A program made the position numbers and the translations under genes. A DNA stretch of 64,000 bases, taken from positions 38,882 through 102,881 of the forward strand of contig NZ_FOGH01000006.1 in NCBI RefSeq assembly GCF_900111165.1, written 5' to 3'. The stretch comes from Nitrosomonas sp. Nm51 (GTDB taxonomy: Bacteria > Pseudomonadota > Gammaproteobacteria > Burkholderiales > Nitrosomonadaceae). Positions 29,412-39,657 of this stretch are shown piece after piece; the stretch's first letter is position 1, and every line of letters begins with the position of its first letter. The notes below the pieces were generated by a model. That model searched no databases, had not been told where the DNA came from, and saw only the letters and a list, made by a program, of their open reading frames with translations.

Positions 29412-30911
29412 TTGAAAAATTTTTATTTTAGATTCATTGCCGTATTCCTTTCGGGCATTCTGACCGTATCTGGTTTTGCGCCGTTTTACTGGTTTCCGTT
29501 ACCGGTCGTAACGCTTGCTCTGTTATTTTTTTTCTGGCGCTGCAGTTCGAAAACTGCCCAGGCCGTATGGTTGGGTTTCTCATTTGGTATGGGGTTGTTC
29601 TGCGCAGGCGTTACCTGGCTATACGTCAGTCTGCATGACTTTGGTGCCATGCCTCCGATACTCGCAATTTTCGCACTGCTAATACTTTGCGTCTATTTAT
29701 CTTTGTTTCCGGCTGTTTGTGGCTGGCTGGCTGCACGCATGCATTTGGCTTCGCCACTTATCTGGGCGTTTGCTGTGGCGGCAGCCTGGATGTTGACTGA
29801 ATGGCTGCGGGGTACATTATTTACCGGCTTTCCCTGGCTGGCGATTGGCTATTCGCAGGTGCCTGCCAGTCCGTTGGCCGGATTCGCTCCCGTTGTGGGT
29901 GTTTATGGTGTGTCGCTGATCGTGGTGTTGAGTGCTGCGTTGCTCTGTTACTTGTTTGAAAAAAGAATAGCTGCGTGGCGGGCTGGCGCATTCTTGGCTT
30001 TGATCTGGGTTGGTGGATTTGGTCTTCAGTTCATCCACTGGACACAACCAATCGGCGAACCGGTCACTGTTAGTTTGTTGCAGGGTAATATTGAACAGGA
30101 TTTAAAATGGCGTGAAGACCATGTGGAAAAAACCATGAGAACCTATGCGGAATTGATTTTGGAAAGCAAGAGCCGCTTAATTGTAACCCCTGAAATTTCG
30201 ATACCCCTTTTCAACGATACTGTGCCGCCGGCTTATCTGGCTTATCTGGCAGAGCATGCAAGGAACAATAATGGGGATGTGCTTATTGGTCTGGCTGAAC
30301 ACGCGACAAATGGTGATAATACCTATTACAACAGTATGTTCAGTTTCGGCATATCGCCTGAACAGGTTTACCGCAAGCATCACTTGGTGCCTTTCGGTGA
30401 GTTTATTCCTTTAAAGCCGGTTTTTGGGTGGATTATTAATGTATTGCAGATTCCGCTGTCAGACTTCTCGCGCGGTGATGTCAATCAGCAGCCGTTGCTG
30501 CTGGCTGGGCAACAGGTTGCTGTTAATATCTGTTATGAGGATGTGTTTGGTGAAGAAATTATCAATCAATTGCCGCAGGCAACATTGTTGGTGAATGTCA
30601 GTAATGATGCCTGGTTTGGCCGCTCTATTGGTCCGCATCAACATTTGCAGATATCGCAAATGCGTGCGCTGGAGACCGGGCGTTATATGCTGCGTGCCAC
30701 CAATACAGGCTTAACGGCCATTATTAATGAACGCGGTAACGTACTGGAGCAAATACCAATATTCACTACCGCCGGGTTGCATGGAGATGCGCAGGGCTTT
30801 ACCGGCGCAACACCTTATGTAAGATTCGGCAATTATCTTGCATTGCTGATGGCCGGTGTTTTGTTAGGCATTGGAGTGATTGTGGCGTATCGAAATTCAC
30901 GCAACGCGTAA
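29412..30911 (+). CDS. lnt: Apolipoprotein N-acyltransferase
   Basis: The 499-residue inner-membrane enzyme adds the third acyl chain to lipoproteins. Six or more N-terminal membrane helices precede a periplasmic nitrilase-like domain holding the catalytic triad: Glu in VTPEISIPLF, Lys in YRKHHLVPFGEF and Cys in NICYEDVFGEE. A final helix follows. The start codon is TTG. In relatives it follows the corC/ybeX gene; here the upstream neighbour is the insertion-damaged region. It converges with the LpxK-like gene. Confidence 0.96.
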   Translation: MKNFYFRFIAVFLSGILTVSGFAPFYWFPLPVVTLALLFFFWRCSSKTAQAVWLGFSFGMGLFCAGVTWLYVSLHDFGAMPPILAIFALLILCVYLSLFPAVCGWLAARMHLASPLIWAFAVAAAWMLTEWLRGTLFTGFPWLAIGYSQVPASPLAGFAPVVGVYGVSLIVVLSAALLCYLFEKRIAAWRAGAFLALIWVGGFGLQFIHWTQPIGEPVTVSLLQGNIEQDLKWREDHVEKTMRTYAELILESKSRLIVTPEISIPLFNDTVPPAYLAYLAEHARNNNGDVLIGLAEHATNGDNTYYNSMFSFGISPEQVYRKHHLVPFGEFIPLKPVFGWIINVLQIPLSDFSRGDVNQQPLLLAGQQVAVNICYEDVFGEEIINQLPQATLLVNVSNDAWFGRSIGPHQHLQISQMRALETGRYMLRATNTGLTAIINERGNVLEQIPIFTTAGLHGDAQGFTGATPYVRFGNYLALLMAGVLLGIGVIVAYRNSRNA

Positions 30912-30932
30912 TGTTCGGTTTATGCAGCCAGG

Positions 30933-32096
30933 CTAATTGCTGTCTTGCAGCTGGAGAACAGGTATGCCGTCTTTGATCGGGAAACTTAGTTGTTCTTGAT
31001 CGCATATCAGTGTATCTTCCTGTTCTTGGTGACGCAGCTGGCATTTGCAGTTTGGACAGCTCATTTCATTTAATACATCCGAATCGGCAAATTTTTCCCT
31101 CAGCATATTCAGCACCCGTGCTTGAATTTCACCGTTAACCCAGGCTTCTACCGGTAATGCCCAGACTTGGTCTGTTACAAAACCCTGACATTGTATTGCT
31201 TCCTCTTCCAACATGATAATCGCTTCGGCCTGAATAGAAGAAAAATCCTGTTCAACAAAACGGTGGTCGTCTGCAACAGTCTGCAGCTTTCCTTTGAGTC
31301 CATACTGCTGTAGCTGGTTAGCAAGCCACTGAACATTTTCGTATGTAGTAACAGCCTGCAGTGTTTTATCCTTCAGACTTGAGACGGGTTGACGAACATC
31401 AGAATTTGATAAATTGTATACAGTTTCACCAACCAGTTTCATATGATATGTTGGCGCCCAGTCGCTGGTATCAAAATGCAGTTTTCGTGGACTGTTGATC
31501 ACAACTGCATCAACGCTGTGCAAACGTTTTATGCTGGCACGTAGCGGACCTGCGGGTAATAATAGTCCGTTTCCAAAGCTGGATTCATTAAAATCAGCAA
31601 CGGCAATTTCGAAATCGCGCTCCAACCGCGGAAATTGCAGTCCAAAGGTGCAAATGATGACATTGCAGTCAGGGTGCGCTTGCAGCAATGCCTGGGCTAC
31701 ATCAGCAGGATTATTGCCCGCCCAGACAGGACAGGTATGTTCAAAACGTTTTGCCAGCAGCAATGCTTTGCCCCGCGCTCTGGTCTGATAGTCCTGTTTT
31801 GCTACCGCCTCAGGACGACCCGGATGATCTGGATCGCCTTGTGTGACGATACCTGGGCACAAACCGCGTGCCTGCAGTGTTTCAACAAGCCATAACACCA
31901 ATGGCGTCTTACCGCCATCATCGATTGTGATGCTGTCGACTACAATCACGGGAACCGGGAGCCTGACTGAGGAAAAAAAGTCCAGCCAGTAACTTAATTT
32001 GCGTATATTTAAGAATAAATTAAATAGCAGACTGAGTGGCCAAAGCAATAAATGCAATGGCGTAATACGATGCCAGTATAAGTCAGACAATTTCAT
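30933..32096 (-). CDS. LpxK-like protein with eroded kinase motifs, fused to a Trm112/YcaR-like domain
   Basis: The start at 32096 is chosen because GGAGGATCACC precedes it; the frame opens 22 codons earlier. The 387 residues align with tetraacyldisaccharide 4'-kinase (LpxK): N-terminal amphipathic/membrane helix, VPVIVV, then FGNGLLLPAGPLR (about 174-186) and VDAVVIN. Catalytic motifs are changed, however. The P-loop usually GN-x3-GG-x-GKT reads DSITIDDGGKT (54-64), the SRGYGG motif reads TQGDPD, and DDGLQH reads TFGLQF (150-155). The usual MTEKDAVK reads MLEEEAIQ. Residues 345-387 form a Trm112/YcaR-like zinc-ribbon domain (CPNCKCQL, FPIKDGIPVL), normally a separate small gene after lpxK. 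The frame is intact, so a non-kinase role or very recent loss is inferred. Confidence 0.8.
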   Translation of the reverse strand: MKLSDLYWHRITPLHLLLWPLSLLFNLFLNIRKLSYWLDFFSSVRLPVPVIVVDSITIDDGGKTPLVLWLVETLQARGLCPGIVTQGDPDHPGRPEAVAKQDYQTRARGKALLLAKRFEHTCPVWAGNNPADVAQALLQAHPDCNVIICTFGLQFPRLERDFEIAVADFNESSFGNGLLLPAGPLRASIKRLHSVDAVVINSPRKLHFDTSDWAPTYHMKLVGETVYNLSNSDVRQPVSSLKDKTLQAVTTYENVQWLANQLQQYGLKGKLQTVADDHRFVEQDFSSIQAEAIIMLEEEAIQCQGFVTDQVWALPVEAWVNGEIQARVLNMLREKFADSDVLNEMSCPNCKCQLRHQEQEDTLICDQEQLSFPIKDGIPVLQLQDSN

Positions 32097-32461
32097 GGTG
32101 ATCCTCCGTAAGTTATCAACACTTACTTTGCATACAATCTTAAACAGTATATCCAATTTCAACAGTGAAAATTCTCACATGGTACCTGCGAATAATGCAA
32201 ACTGACTTTTACACAGATTCTAATCCGTCAGTAGCAAGTTAGCAGCAAGATATTAATCACTGATAAATTATCTGACACTATAAACCGTTCAAATGTTTTT
32301 ATAACTTAAATAAAATAAATAAAATGATGTTATTTAACAGCATGAGGTGGCATGACTTTTTTCTGAATGGGATAAGGCTGCATGCTGTAATGGTCTAATC
32401 TCTATACTTCAAGACTAGAAAAAGTGGGTATTGAATTATGAAATTTGGCTAATTATGCGTG
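32097..32461. other. A+T-rich spacer between pgi and the LpxK-like gene
   Basis: 365 bases without a gene. It holds the leader of the LpxK-like gene (ribosome binding site just before 32096) and the region downstream of pgi. No strong terminator hairpin or promoter pair was recognised. Confidence 0.5.
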
Positions 32462-34099
32462 TCAGCATTGATTTTTTTTAAAAAAATTAATTAATCCATT
32501 GGTGGAAGCGTCGTGCGATGAGGCTGGTTTATCCTGCTCCAGTTCGGGCAGAATATTGTTGCTGAGTTGTTTCCCCAGCTCAACGCCCCATTGGTCAAAT
32601 GGATTGATGTTCCAGATGACACTTTGCACAAAAACTTTATGTTCATACAGCGCAATCAATGTGCCCAGGGTTCTGGGGTCCAGCTTCTTGTATAAAATGG
32701 ATGTGGTCGGACGGTTTCCGGGAAAAATTTTGTGCGGCAGCAGTTTCTCAATGCTTTCAGCGGATAGTCCCTGAGATTTCAATTCATTCCGTACTTCAGA
32801 TTCATTCTTTCCCTGCATTAACGCCTCAGTCTGGGCGAAAAAATTAGCCAGCAGTAACCGATGATGGTTATCAGTCGGATGCTGGCTTTGACAGGGAGCC
32901 AGAAAATCAGCTGAAACAGTTTGTGTTCCCTGGTGTAATAACTGGTAAAAGGCGTGCTGGCCGTTTGTCCCTGGCTCTCCCCAGATCACAGTCCCGGTTT
33001 GATAATCGACCTCCTGGCCGTTCCGGGAAATGCGCTTGCCGTTACTTTCCATTTCCAATTGTTGCAGATAAGCCGGGAAACGGTGCAGGTATTGATCATA
33101 GGGCAATACGGCATGTGACCTGATGCCATTAAAATTAATATGCCAGACAGCAAGCAATCCGAGCATGACCGGCAAGTTTCCTTTCAATGGAGTCGTTGAA
33201 AAGTGTTGATCCATGGCTTCAGCACCCGCAAGCAATGCTCGAAAATGTTCCATGCCGATCATCAATACAATGGACATTCCAATGGATGACCACAGCGAAT
33301 AACGCCCGCCGACCCAATCCCAGAACTCAAACATATTGCTGGCGTCGATACCGAATTTTTCAACGGCGGTGCGATTGGTGGAGACGGCAATAAAATGCGT
33401 TGCGACGGCTTTCTCGCTATTGCTCTGCGCGACAAACCATTGACGTGCCGAGCGTGCATTGGTCATGGTTTCCTGCGTAGTGAATGTTTTTGATGCAATG
33501 ATAAACAGCGTTGTGGCTGGATTGAGTTGCCGTAGTGTCTCATAAAGCTGTACCCCATCAACGTTTGAAACAAAATGGGCTCTGAGTCTGTTTAAGCAAT
33601 AGGGTTTAAGTGCCTCGGTAACCATCACCGGGCCGAGATCAGATCCGCCGATACCGATGTTGACGATGTCGGTAATAGGTTTGCCGGAGTAACCAAGGTA
33701 TTCTCCATTACGTACCGCGGTTGAGAATTGCGCCATTTTTTGTAGTACGCTGCTAACTTTAAGTGTGACGTCCTCGCCATCGAGCATAACGGGCTTTTTA
33801 CTGCGCAAGGCAATATGTAATGCTGCCCGGTCTTCTGTGGTATTTATTTTTTCACCCAGAAACATGCGTTCAATCCATGTTTTCAAATTCTGCTGACGGG
33901 CAAGTGCAAGCAAAAGATCGACGGTCTGATATGTGACAGGCTGTTTCGAGATATCGACCAGGATATCTTCAAACTGAAGGGAGAATTTGTCGAAGCGGTG
34001 TACATCCTGCTTGAACAGATCGCGCGCAGGCTGCTGCATGCACGTGGATTGATGTGCTTTTAGTGCAAGCCAGGCTGGTGATTCGGTTAGAAGAGACAT
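32462..34099 (-). CDS. pgi: Glucose-6-phosphate isomerase
   Basis: The 545-residue enzyme interconverts glucose 6-phosphate and fructose 6-phosphate. Family signatures are present: [20 protein letters not shown], the active-site Glu in [18 protein letters not shown], and [11 protein letters not shown] near the C-terminus. The length is typical. It is last in a minus-strand block glgC, GH57, GH57, pgi, linking storage polysaccharide metabolism with central sugar phosphates. The gap to the preceding GH57 gene is 36 bases. Confidence 0.97.
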   Translation of the reverse strand: MSLLTESPAWLALKAHQSTCMQQPARDLFKQDVHRFDKFSLQFEDILVDISKQPVTYQTVDLLLALARQQNLKTWIERMFLGEKINTTEDRAALHIALRSKKPVMLDGEDVTLKVSSVLQKMAQFSTAVRNGEYLGYSGKPITDIVNIGIGGSDLGPVMVTEALKPYCLNRLRAHFVSNVDGVQLYETLRQLNPATTLFIIASKTFTTQETMTNARSARQWFVAQSNSEKAVATHFIAVSTNRTAVEKFGIDASNMFEFWDWVGGRYSLWSSIGMSIVLMIGMEHFRALLAGAEAMDQHFSTTPLKGNLPVMLGLLAVWHINFNGIRSHAVLPYDQYLHRFPAYLQQLEMESNGKRISRNGQEVDYQTGTVIWGEPGTNGQHAFYQLLHQGTQTVSADFLAPCQSQHPTDNHHRLLLANFFAQTEALMQGKNESEVRNELKSQGLSAESIEKLLPHKIFPGNRPTTSILYKKLDPRTLGTLIALYEHKVFVQSVIWNINPFDQWGVELGKQLSNNILPELEQDKPASSHDASTNGLINFFKKNQC

Positions 34100-34135
34100 G
34101 ATCGCGCGTCGTTTATGTTAAAGAGCAGTAGCGCG

Positions 34136-36175
34136 TTAATGACTGCGTCCGTGTTTTTGCACTTCTAGCGTGAGAGTAAATGCCTGTCGTTGAACCGGCC
34201 ATTCCAAATGCAGTGTTACTGCCTGCATGATTTTTTCAAACCCGTGTTCAGATTGGGAAACTGTAAAATGCGGTTGCGCATTAAACCGGACGGGTACAGA
34301 AGTACTTAATATGAGACAGCCGCCCAGCGTATCATCGTCTAGCGTAATCCGGTTCAGTTGGGCCAGTTGCTGCAACTGGCCAAAATTGCCCAAGATGTTA
34401 TCTTGGTAAATAAAGCGCCCGCCTACGCCATCGCAACTGGGCATGGCTAAATTGATTTCGGTGCGGAAAACACCATCGGATTTTTCGATGAAGCTGTAGC
34501 GGACACATAAACGATTATCTGTTAACGACAACGTTTTTTCAATAGATTGTTGTCTGTTGCCGTCAGACTGAAAGTAAATAGTGCTGGAATCAGACGCGGT
34601 ATACTGATAACTGACCAATACGTCATTGAGGCTGTCTACAAACAAGTGACGTGGATGTGAATCAGGTTCCAGGTCGGCGGTATGAATAATATGTTTGTTT
34701 AATACACGGTCGTGTGCAGAGATAATACCGCTTTCCGAATTGTCGCCATCTTTGTGCGAAACTTCCCCGTCCAGCTGGACATTGCGATAGTAGTGCTCCG
34801 TCTGACGCTGCAGCGTGTCGCCAAAATTATGACTAAGCGGATAGGCGTCGAATTCTACAATACTGGCATAACGGCCGCGTTTCATAATAATCTGGAGCAT
34901 GTTATTTTGTAAATGGATTTCTTCCAGACCATCAAGATCGAAGTCCCTGATAGTAACTGTTTCGCGGGGTGCACAGCGGTCGAGCATGGCTTCGAGCTCA
35001 ATTAAATGGTTGTAAATTGCGCGCCGCAGATGCGGCAGATAAAGGCCGCCGAATAAACCATGCCAATAGGCGTCATTAGCCTGGGCGGCGTACAGTTTTT
35101 GCTGCATGGCAGCCGTTCGCTGGTTTTCCGGCAATCCGGCGAGCCGCGCTGAAAGCACGAGCATGCGTTTATGCATCCAGTTCGACTCAGGATAGCGTGA
35201 CAGAAAATTCTTCCATATGCCGCCGCGCAAATACGCTTTTTTTTGCTCATACCAGCCGGCTGTCTTTGATTCTTTGATCAAATCGTCAAATGCCTGGGCA
35301 GACTCGGCGGGTAGCGTCCAGGTGTTCATTTCGATGTATGAAGTTGTCGGCAAGTAAACTACGCCTTGTGTCTTTTCAGCCGCATGGTAATCGCGGTAGT
35401 GGCGTGTCTTAATTCTGGGTGAGGCCAGAACGCGCTGAATAAACTGTTCAAGCCAGCCTTTTTCGTAAACCCATTGATAGGTCTCCGGCCATATGCCGAA
35501 TTTTTCAATATCGTCGAAATAAATTGCGACATCGTGTTGAGCTTCATCGTTATTTAAGTGTTGGTCTGACAGTGATTCAAGGTAAGCGATCGCATCGTTG
35601 GCGGGCGAGAAAGGCAGCTTGTAACGCAATGTTTCGGAGATGGGGAAAATATCCAGCTGATAGGCATCTTCTTCAGTGGTATAAAAACCATTTAGCTGCG
35701 CAGTTGACTTGCCGGTGCAAAGAAAATGGTAATCATCGACGATGACATAGCGAATGCCGCAGTTGGCCAGCGCCGGTACCACAGTCGACTCCCACACGCG
35801 TTCGGTCAGCCACGCGCCTTGTGGCCTTTGACCCAAAGTTGCGGCAAGTTTGCTGGAAAAAGCTTCAATTTGCCCGATACGGTCGCGATACGGAATCACA
35901 GCCAAAACAGGTTCGGTATCGCCTGCGCCGAACAGTTCAACCTGCCCGCGATCGACCATTGTCTTGAGTAATGCCATGTCTTGCGGATAATGTTCAAACA
36001 GATAGTCGAGCAACCAGCCCGAAAAATGCACTGCGAAATGAAAATCAGGATAACGGTAGAGCGTTTCTAAAAAAGGCCTGTAGCAACGAAAATGCGCGTC
36101 TTCCAACACTTCAGGAAAATTGCCAATCGGTTGATGCGCGTGCACACCAAAAAGTAACGATACCGGTCGCTGCAT
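34136..36175 (-). CDS. GH57 4-alpha-glucanotransferase / alpha-amylase
   Basis: The 679-residue cytoplasmic enzyme has an N-terminal GH57 (beta/alpha)7 barrel beginning SLLFGVHAHQPIGNFPEV and a C-terminal beta-sandwich (about 400-670) as in the Thermococcus-type 4-alpha-glucanotransferase. The likely nucleophile is Glu in GAWLTERVWES and the acid/base Asp is in AIYFDDIEKFGIWP. It would transfer or hydrolyse alpha-1,4-glucan chains, or act on glycogen. It lies between pgi and another GH57 gene. Confidence 0.92.
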   Translation of the reverse strand: MQRPVSLLFGVHAHQPIGNFPEVLEDAHFRCYRPFLETLYRYPDFHFAVHFSGWLLDYLFEHYPQDMALLKTMVDRGQVELFGAGDTEPVLAVIPYRDRIGQIEAFSSKLAATLGQRPQGAWLTERVWESTVVPALANCGIRYVIVDDYHFLCTGKSTAQLNGFYTTEEDAYQLDIFPISETLRYKLPFSPANDAIAYLESLSDQHLNNDEAQHDVAIYFDDIEKFGIWPETYQWVYEKGWLEQFIQRVLASPRIKTRHYRDYHAAEKTQGVVYLPTTSYIEMNTWTLPAESAQAFDDLIKESKTAGWYEQKKAYLRGGIWKNFLSRYPESNWMHKRMLVLSARLAGLPENQRTAAMQQKLYAAQANDAYWHGLFGGLYLPHLRRAIYNHLIELEAMLDRCAPRETVTIRDFDLDGLEEIHLQNNMLQIIMKRGRYASIVEFDAYPLSHNFGDTLQRQTEHYYRNVQLDGEVSHKDGDNSESGIISAHDRVLNKHIIHTADLEPDSHPRHLFVDSLNDVLVSYQYTASDSSTIYFQSDGNRQQSIEKTLSLTDNRLCVRYSFIEKSDGVFRTEINLAMPSCDGVGGRFIYQDNILGNFGQLQQLAQLNRITLDDDTLGGCLILSTSVPVRFNAQPHFTVSQSEHGFEKIMQAVTLHLEWPVQRQAFTLTLEVQKHGRSH

Positions 36176-36298
36176 AATGAATATTCCCGTTTTTAATTGA
36201 TATAACTATACGCTTAAACAGTGTAATCGACTACCGGGTGCATAAAAATTTAATGGTTGAGTATGAGTCAAAATTGTCCTCGCCGTCAGCTAAATCGG

Positions 36299-37999
36299 TT
36301 ACGTAGACCGTCGCATCGCGCCGCCTCCTGAAGCATGCTCATCGCCTTTGCTGATCGGTTCGTATACTGCAGACGGGACAGGCAGTTTCAGCAGGCGATA
36401 AAGATTGGCCAGATTGTCCCGGAATAACTGATCAAACCGGGCAACAGTGTCGGCCTGATTATAATCGCCGAACCACCAGAACCAGTCGGAGCTTTCGCAT
36501 GATGCAAGTTGTAGATTGGCTTCGGTCTTTTCCTGCATGGATAACTTGTCGCCATGTATGACGGCGTCATAGCTTTCTTTGGCGGCACAGAGCAAGTCCC
36601 ATGCATGGTTCTTCTCAGGATCGCCAATCCAGGTGGAAAATGTGCCATATACCCAGCTTCCGGCAGATAGTGCGGGTAATGTCACGACATTTCTGGCGTG
36701 GTTGGCTGAAGAAATATAATCCTGGTATGTGGTAGTATGAATACTGGCGTGGCTTTCCAGCAGACTGTACAGGTCATCGAGAAAATAAAAACCGTTATAG
36801 GGATAGAATTCCCAGGCGTTTTCGCCATCGAGTATGATGCTGGCAACAGGGTTTTCATCCGGCTTTGCGTGATGTGCGATTTGTTCAAGCGATTGAATAA
36901 AATGTTCGGCGGCGTCCCGTCCGTACCACCTGGCGTATTCAAAGCCGATTAAATCGGACAGCTGGTCATCCCGAAAAAAGCAGGTCAGGCTATTATCGCC
37001 CTGAATGCGGTAAGGGCGGTACAAATAGCGGTTACGGTCGGATAAATCCAAATCCGGGTAAGACTTGCGCAAACTGTTTGCAAGTACGCCCTCGCCGCTT
37101 GCACACCATTGGTACCCTGATTTTTCCAGCAGCTGAGTCAGCGGATGTGAAACCGCGCCTTCAGCGGGCCAGATTCCGGCCGGTTTGATGTCAAAACGTT
37201 GTTGATGACTTTTTATGGCGGAGGCAAGATGAAATGCTGCACGGTCGCGGCCGCCGGGATACAGTTTGCTAACCGGCAACGAAGTTCCTGGCAGACTGTC
37301 CTGTGCGGAAGTAAAATCGATCAGCAAGGGCGCAAGCGGGTGGTAATGCGGTGTTGTCGATAACTCAATCTGTCCGCTTTCGGCAAGCCTGCGGTAACGC
37401 GGTACCAATCCGTGGATTAATTCCCCAATTAAGCTGAATAGCTGGACTCTGTCGGAAAAATTAAAGTTTTCGCATTTTTCCATAAGTTGCAGCACTGTCT
37501 TATTATTTTGCCGGACGCTTTCGCCTGTCCATGCCAAGTGGTACCATACCAGCAGGTCGGCAATATAATGCTCAGAGAAATGAACCAGTCCGCCTGCGTT
37601 TTTTTGCTGCACGATATCATACAAATCATGTAACCGTTCGTAGGCGGGATAAGGCTTGAGCATGGTCTCGTGATTGCCTTTAAAGCAATTGGTTAAAATG
37701 AGTTCACGCTCGCTGTCGGAAATATTTCCCAGATCAGATGTAATTAACAGGCGAAGCAGGGGGTCGCGTATCTGGCCAGTGGAAAATTGCGCTGCGTAAT
37801 CTTCAATCTGATCCAGTAATATCGGCACAAAATTGACAACAGCCTTGATTTCGGGATGATTCTCCAGGTGATATGCCATGTCGGTATAATCTTTAATGGC
37901 ATGCAAATAGACCCAGGGCATTTCGAATTCACGCGTGTCATAGTGCCGGTAATCCGGCTGGTGCATGTGCCACAGCAGGATAAGCTCAACCTGTTGCAT
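36299..37999 (-). CDS. GH57 family glycoside hydrolase (alpha-amylase-like)
   Basis: The start at 37999 (MQQVELILLWHMHQPDYR) gives 566 residues and a 10-base gap from glgC; the frame opens 13 codons earlier inside glgC. The GH57 motif HMHQPDYR is at the N-terminus. Other conserved-looking segments are ELSTTPHYHPLAPLL, GIWPAEGAVS (nucleophile Glu region) and ILDGENAWEFYPYNG (Asp region). Members of this subgroup act on alpha-glucans; some are annotated alpha-amylase or amylopullulanase. The exact bond specificity cannot be read here. The neighbours glgC and a second GH57 gene point to glycogen turnover. Confidence 0.9.
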   Translation of the reverse strand: MQQVELILLWHMHQPDYRHYDTREFEMPWVYLHAIKDYTDMAYHLENHPEIKAVVNFVPILLDQIEDYAAQFSTGQIRDPLLRLLITSDLGNISDSERELILTNCFKGNHETMLKPYPAYERLHDLYDIVQQKNAGGLVHFSEHYIADLLVWYHLAWTGESVRQNNKTVLQLMEKCENFNFSDRVQLFSLIGELIHGLVPRYRRLAESGQIELSTTPHYHPLAPLLIDFTSAQDSLPGTSLPVSKLYPGGRDRAAFHLASAIKSHQQRFDIKPAGIWPAEGAVSHPLTQLLEKSGYQWCASGEGVLANSLRKSYPDLDLSDRNRYLYRPYRIQGDNSLTCFFRDDQLSDLIGFEYARWYGRDAAEHFIQSLEQIAHHAKPDENPVASIILDGENAWEFYPYNGFYFLDDLYSLLESHASIHTTTYQDYISSANHARNVVTLPALSAGSWVYGTFSTWIGDPEKNHAWDLLCAAKESYDAVIHGDKLSMQEKTEANLQLASCESSDWFWWFGDYNQADTVARFDQLFRDNLANLYRLLKLPVPSAVYEPISKGDEHASGGGAMRRST

Positions 38000-38009
38000 G
38001 GATTGAACG

Positions 38010-39293
38010 CTATTCCAAATAATGTATGCTTTGTCCAAGCATCTCGGGCGTGATTAATGTAATGCCTTTATCGGTTACGTGAAATTGCCTGCTGTCTGCA
38101 ACTGGATCGAAGCCGACTTCGAGACCCTCCGGAATTTTGCAGCTTTTCTCGACTACAACTCGTTTTAGCCTGGCGTTGCGACCAATATCGACATTGGGGA
38201 GAATAACGGCATCCTCGACATTGCTAAAACTGCGCACCTGCACATTGGAAAACAGCAATGAGCGGCGTACCGTGCCGCCGCTAATGATACAACCGCCGGA
38301 TACCATGGAATCGAATGCCTGTCCGCGGCGCCTGTCATCGTCGAAAACAAATTTCGCGGGCGGCAATTGTTCCTGATAAGTCCAGATCGGCCAGTTTTCA
38401 TCGTACAAATCCAGATCCGGCGTGACTGTCGTCAAATCAATATTGGCTTCCCAATAGGCGTCGACTGTACCCACATCACGCCAGTAAGGTATGCCTGCAG
38501 CCATATTTACACAACTATCCAGAAAGCGATGCGCATAGACACGATGACGCGGGACCAGATAAGGAATCAAATCCTTGCCGAAATCGTGAGCGGAATCTTC
38601 GTCATGATGGTCGCGGATTAACTGATCAAATAAAAAATCCGTATTGAACACATAAATACCCATACTGACGAGCGCTTTGTCGGGATGACCCGGCATGGCT
38701 GGCGGATTGTCCGGTTTTTCAATAAAATCAACAACGCGCCAGTTATCGTCTACCGCTATAATACCGAATGCGCTCGCTTCTTCCCGCGGTACTTCCACAC
38801 ATGCAACCGTCAGATCTGCATTTTTCTCGACATGCTCCGCCAGCAGTTTCCGGTAGTTCATTTTATACACATGATCACCGCCGAGAATGAGAACATGGTC
38901 AGCATGGAGGCGGCGTATATAGTCGAGATTCTGAAATACGGCATCTGCGGTTCCCTGATACCAGACTTCCTTGATTTGCTGCTGTGCTGGTAATAATTCG
39001 ACATACTCATTAAATCGCCCATCAAGAAAACTCCAGCCACGCTGTATATGCTGAATCAGGCTCTGGGCCTTGTACTGGGTCAGAACGCAGATTTGCCGGA
39101 CGCCCGAATTTACGCAATTCGATAATGGAAAATCGATGATACGGAACTTACCGCCAAAGGGCACCGCAGGCTTCGCCCGCCAATCGGTCAATTGCTTCAG
39201 CCGCGTGCCGCGGCCGCCGGCCAAAATCAGCGCGATAATATTATTGCGTGTAATTGAGTGTCGTACATTACCTGAACTAAAATGTTGTTTCAT
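38010..39293 (-). CDS. glgC: Glucose-1-phosphate adenylyltransferase
   Basis: The 427-residue enzyme makes ADP-glucose from glucose 1-phosphate and ATP, the regulated step of bacterial glycogen synthesis. The nucleotide-binding [15 protein letters not shown] and allosteric/substrate [19 protein letters not shown] are conserved, and the C-terminus folds as a left-handed beta-helix. It leads the minus-strand block glgC, GH57, GH57, pgi. No glycogen synthase gene is in the window. Confidence 0.97.
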   Translation of the reverse strand: MKQHFSSGNVRHSITRNNIIALILAGGRGTRLKQLTDWRAKPAVPFGGKFRIIDFPLSNCVNSGVRQICVLTQYKAQSLIQHIQRGWSFLDGRFNEYVELLPAQQQIKEVWYQGTADAVFQNLDYIRRLHADHVLILGGDHVYKMNYRKLLAEHVEKNADLTVACVEVPREEASAFGIIAVDDNWRVVDFIEKPDNPPAMPGHPDKALVSMGIYVFNTDFLFDQLIRDHHDEDSAHDFGKDLIPYLVPRHRVYAHRFLDSCVNMAAGIPYWRDVGTVDAYWEANIDLTTVTPDLDLYDENWPIWTYQEQLPPAKFVFDDDRRRGQAFDSMVSGGCIISGGTVRRSLLFSNVQVRSFSNVEDAVILPNVDIGRNARLKRVVVEKSCKIPEGLEVGFDPVADSRQFHVTDKGITLITPEMLGQSIHYLE

Positions 39294-39657
39294 CGGAGAT
39301 CTGTTGATTCAATTGATTGAAGTTCGTTAACTTGTATGACAACCTGCTGACCGTCCGGATGTTTCAGAAATACAGCTTGCACCATCCAAAATTAAATCGG
39401 ATGAGCAGGCCGGACTGAACAGTTATACAGTATTTTCTGTTACTTAACTTTTTAGCATATTGTATGGATATTACCGTACTACGAAATCCGCGAATTGGCA
39501 AATTAAAGACGCGTTATAATTTCAGCAAGCAATGTAATTCGGATGGCTGGGGGGTGTTAACAATTAGTGAACTGCTGCAATGCACATTATTCCGGTCATT
39601 ATGGTCGCTCAGGCCATTAGAGAGAATTTCAGCCGAATAGATTATAGGAACTGACAA
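39294..39657. other. Divergent promoter region between glgC and the PhoD-like gene
   Basis: 364 bases that must hold the start signals of two divergent genes. AGGAACTG just before 39658 is the ribosome binding site of the plus-strand gene. No unambiguous promoter or operator was recognised. Confidence 0.45.
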
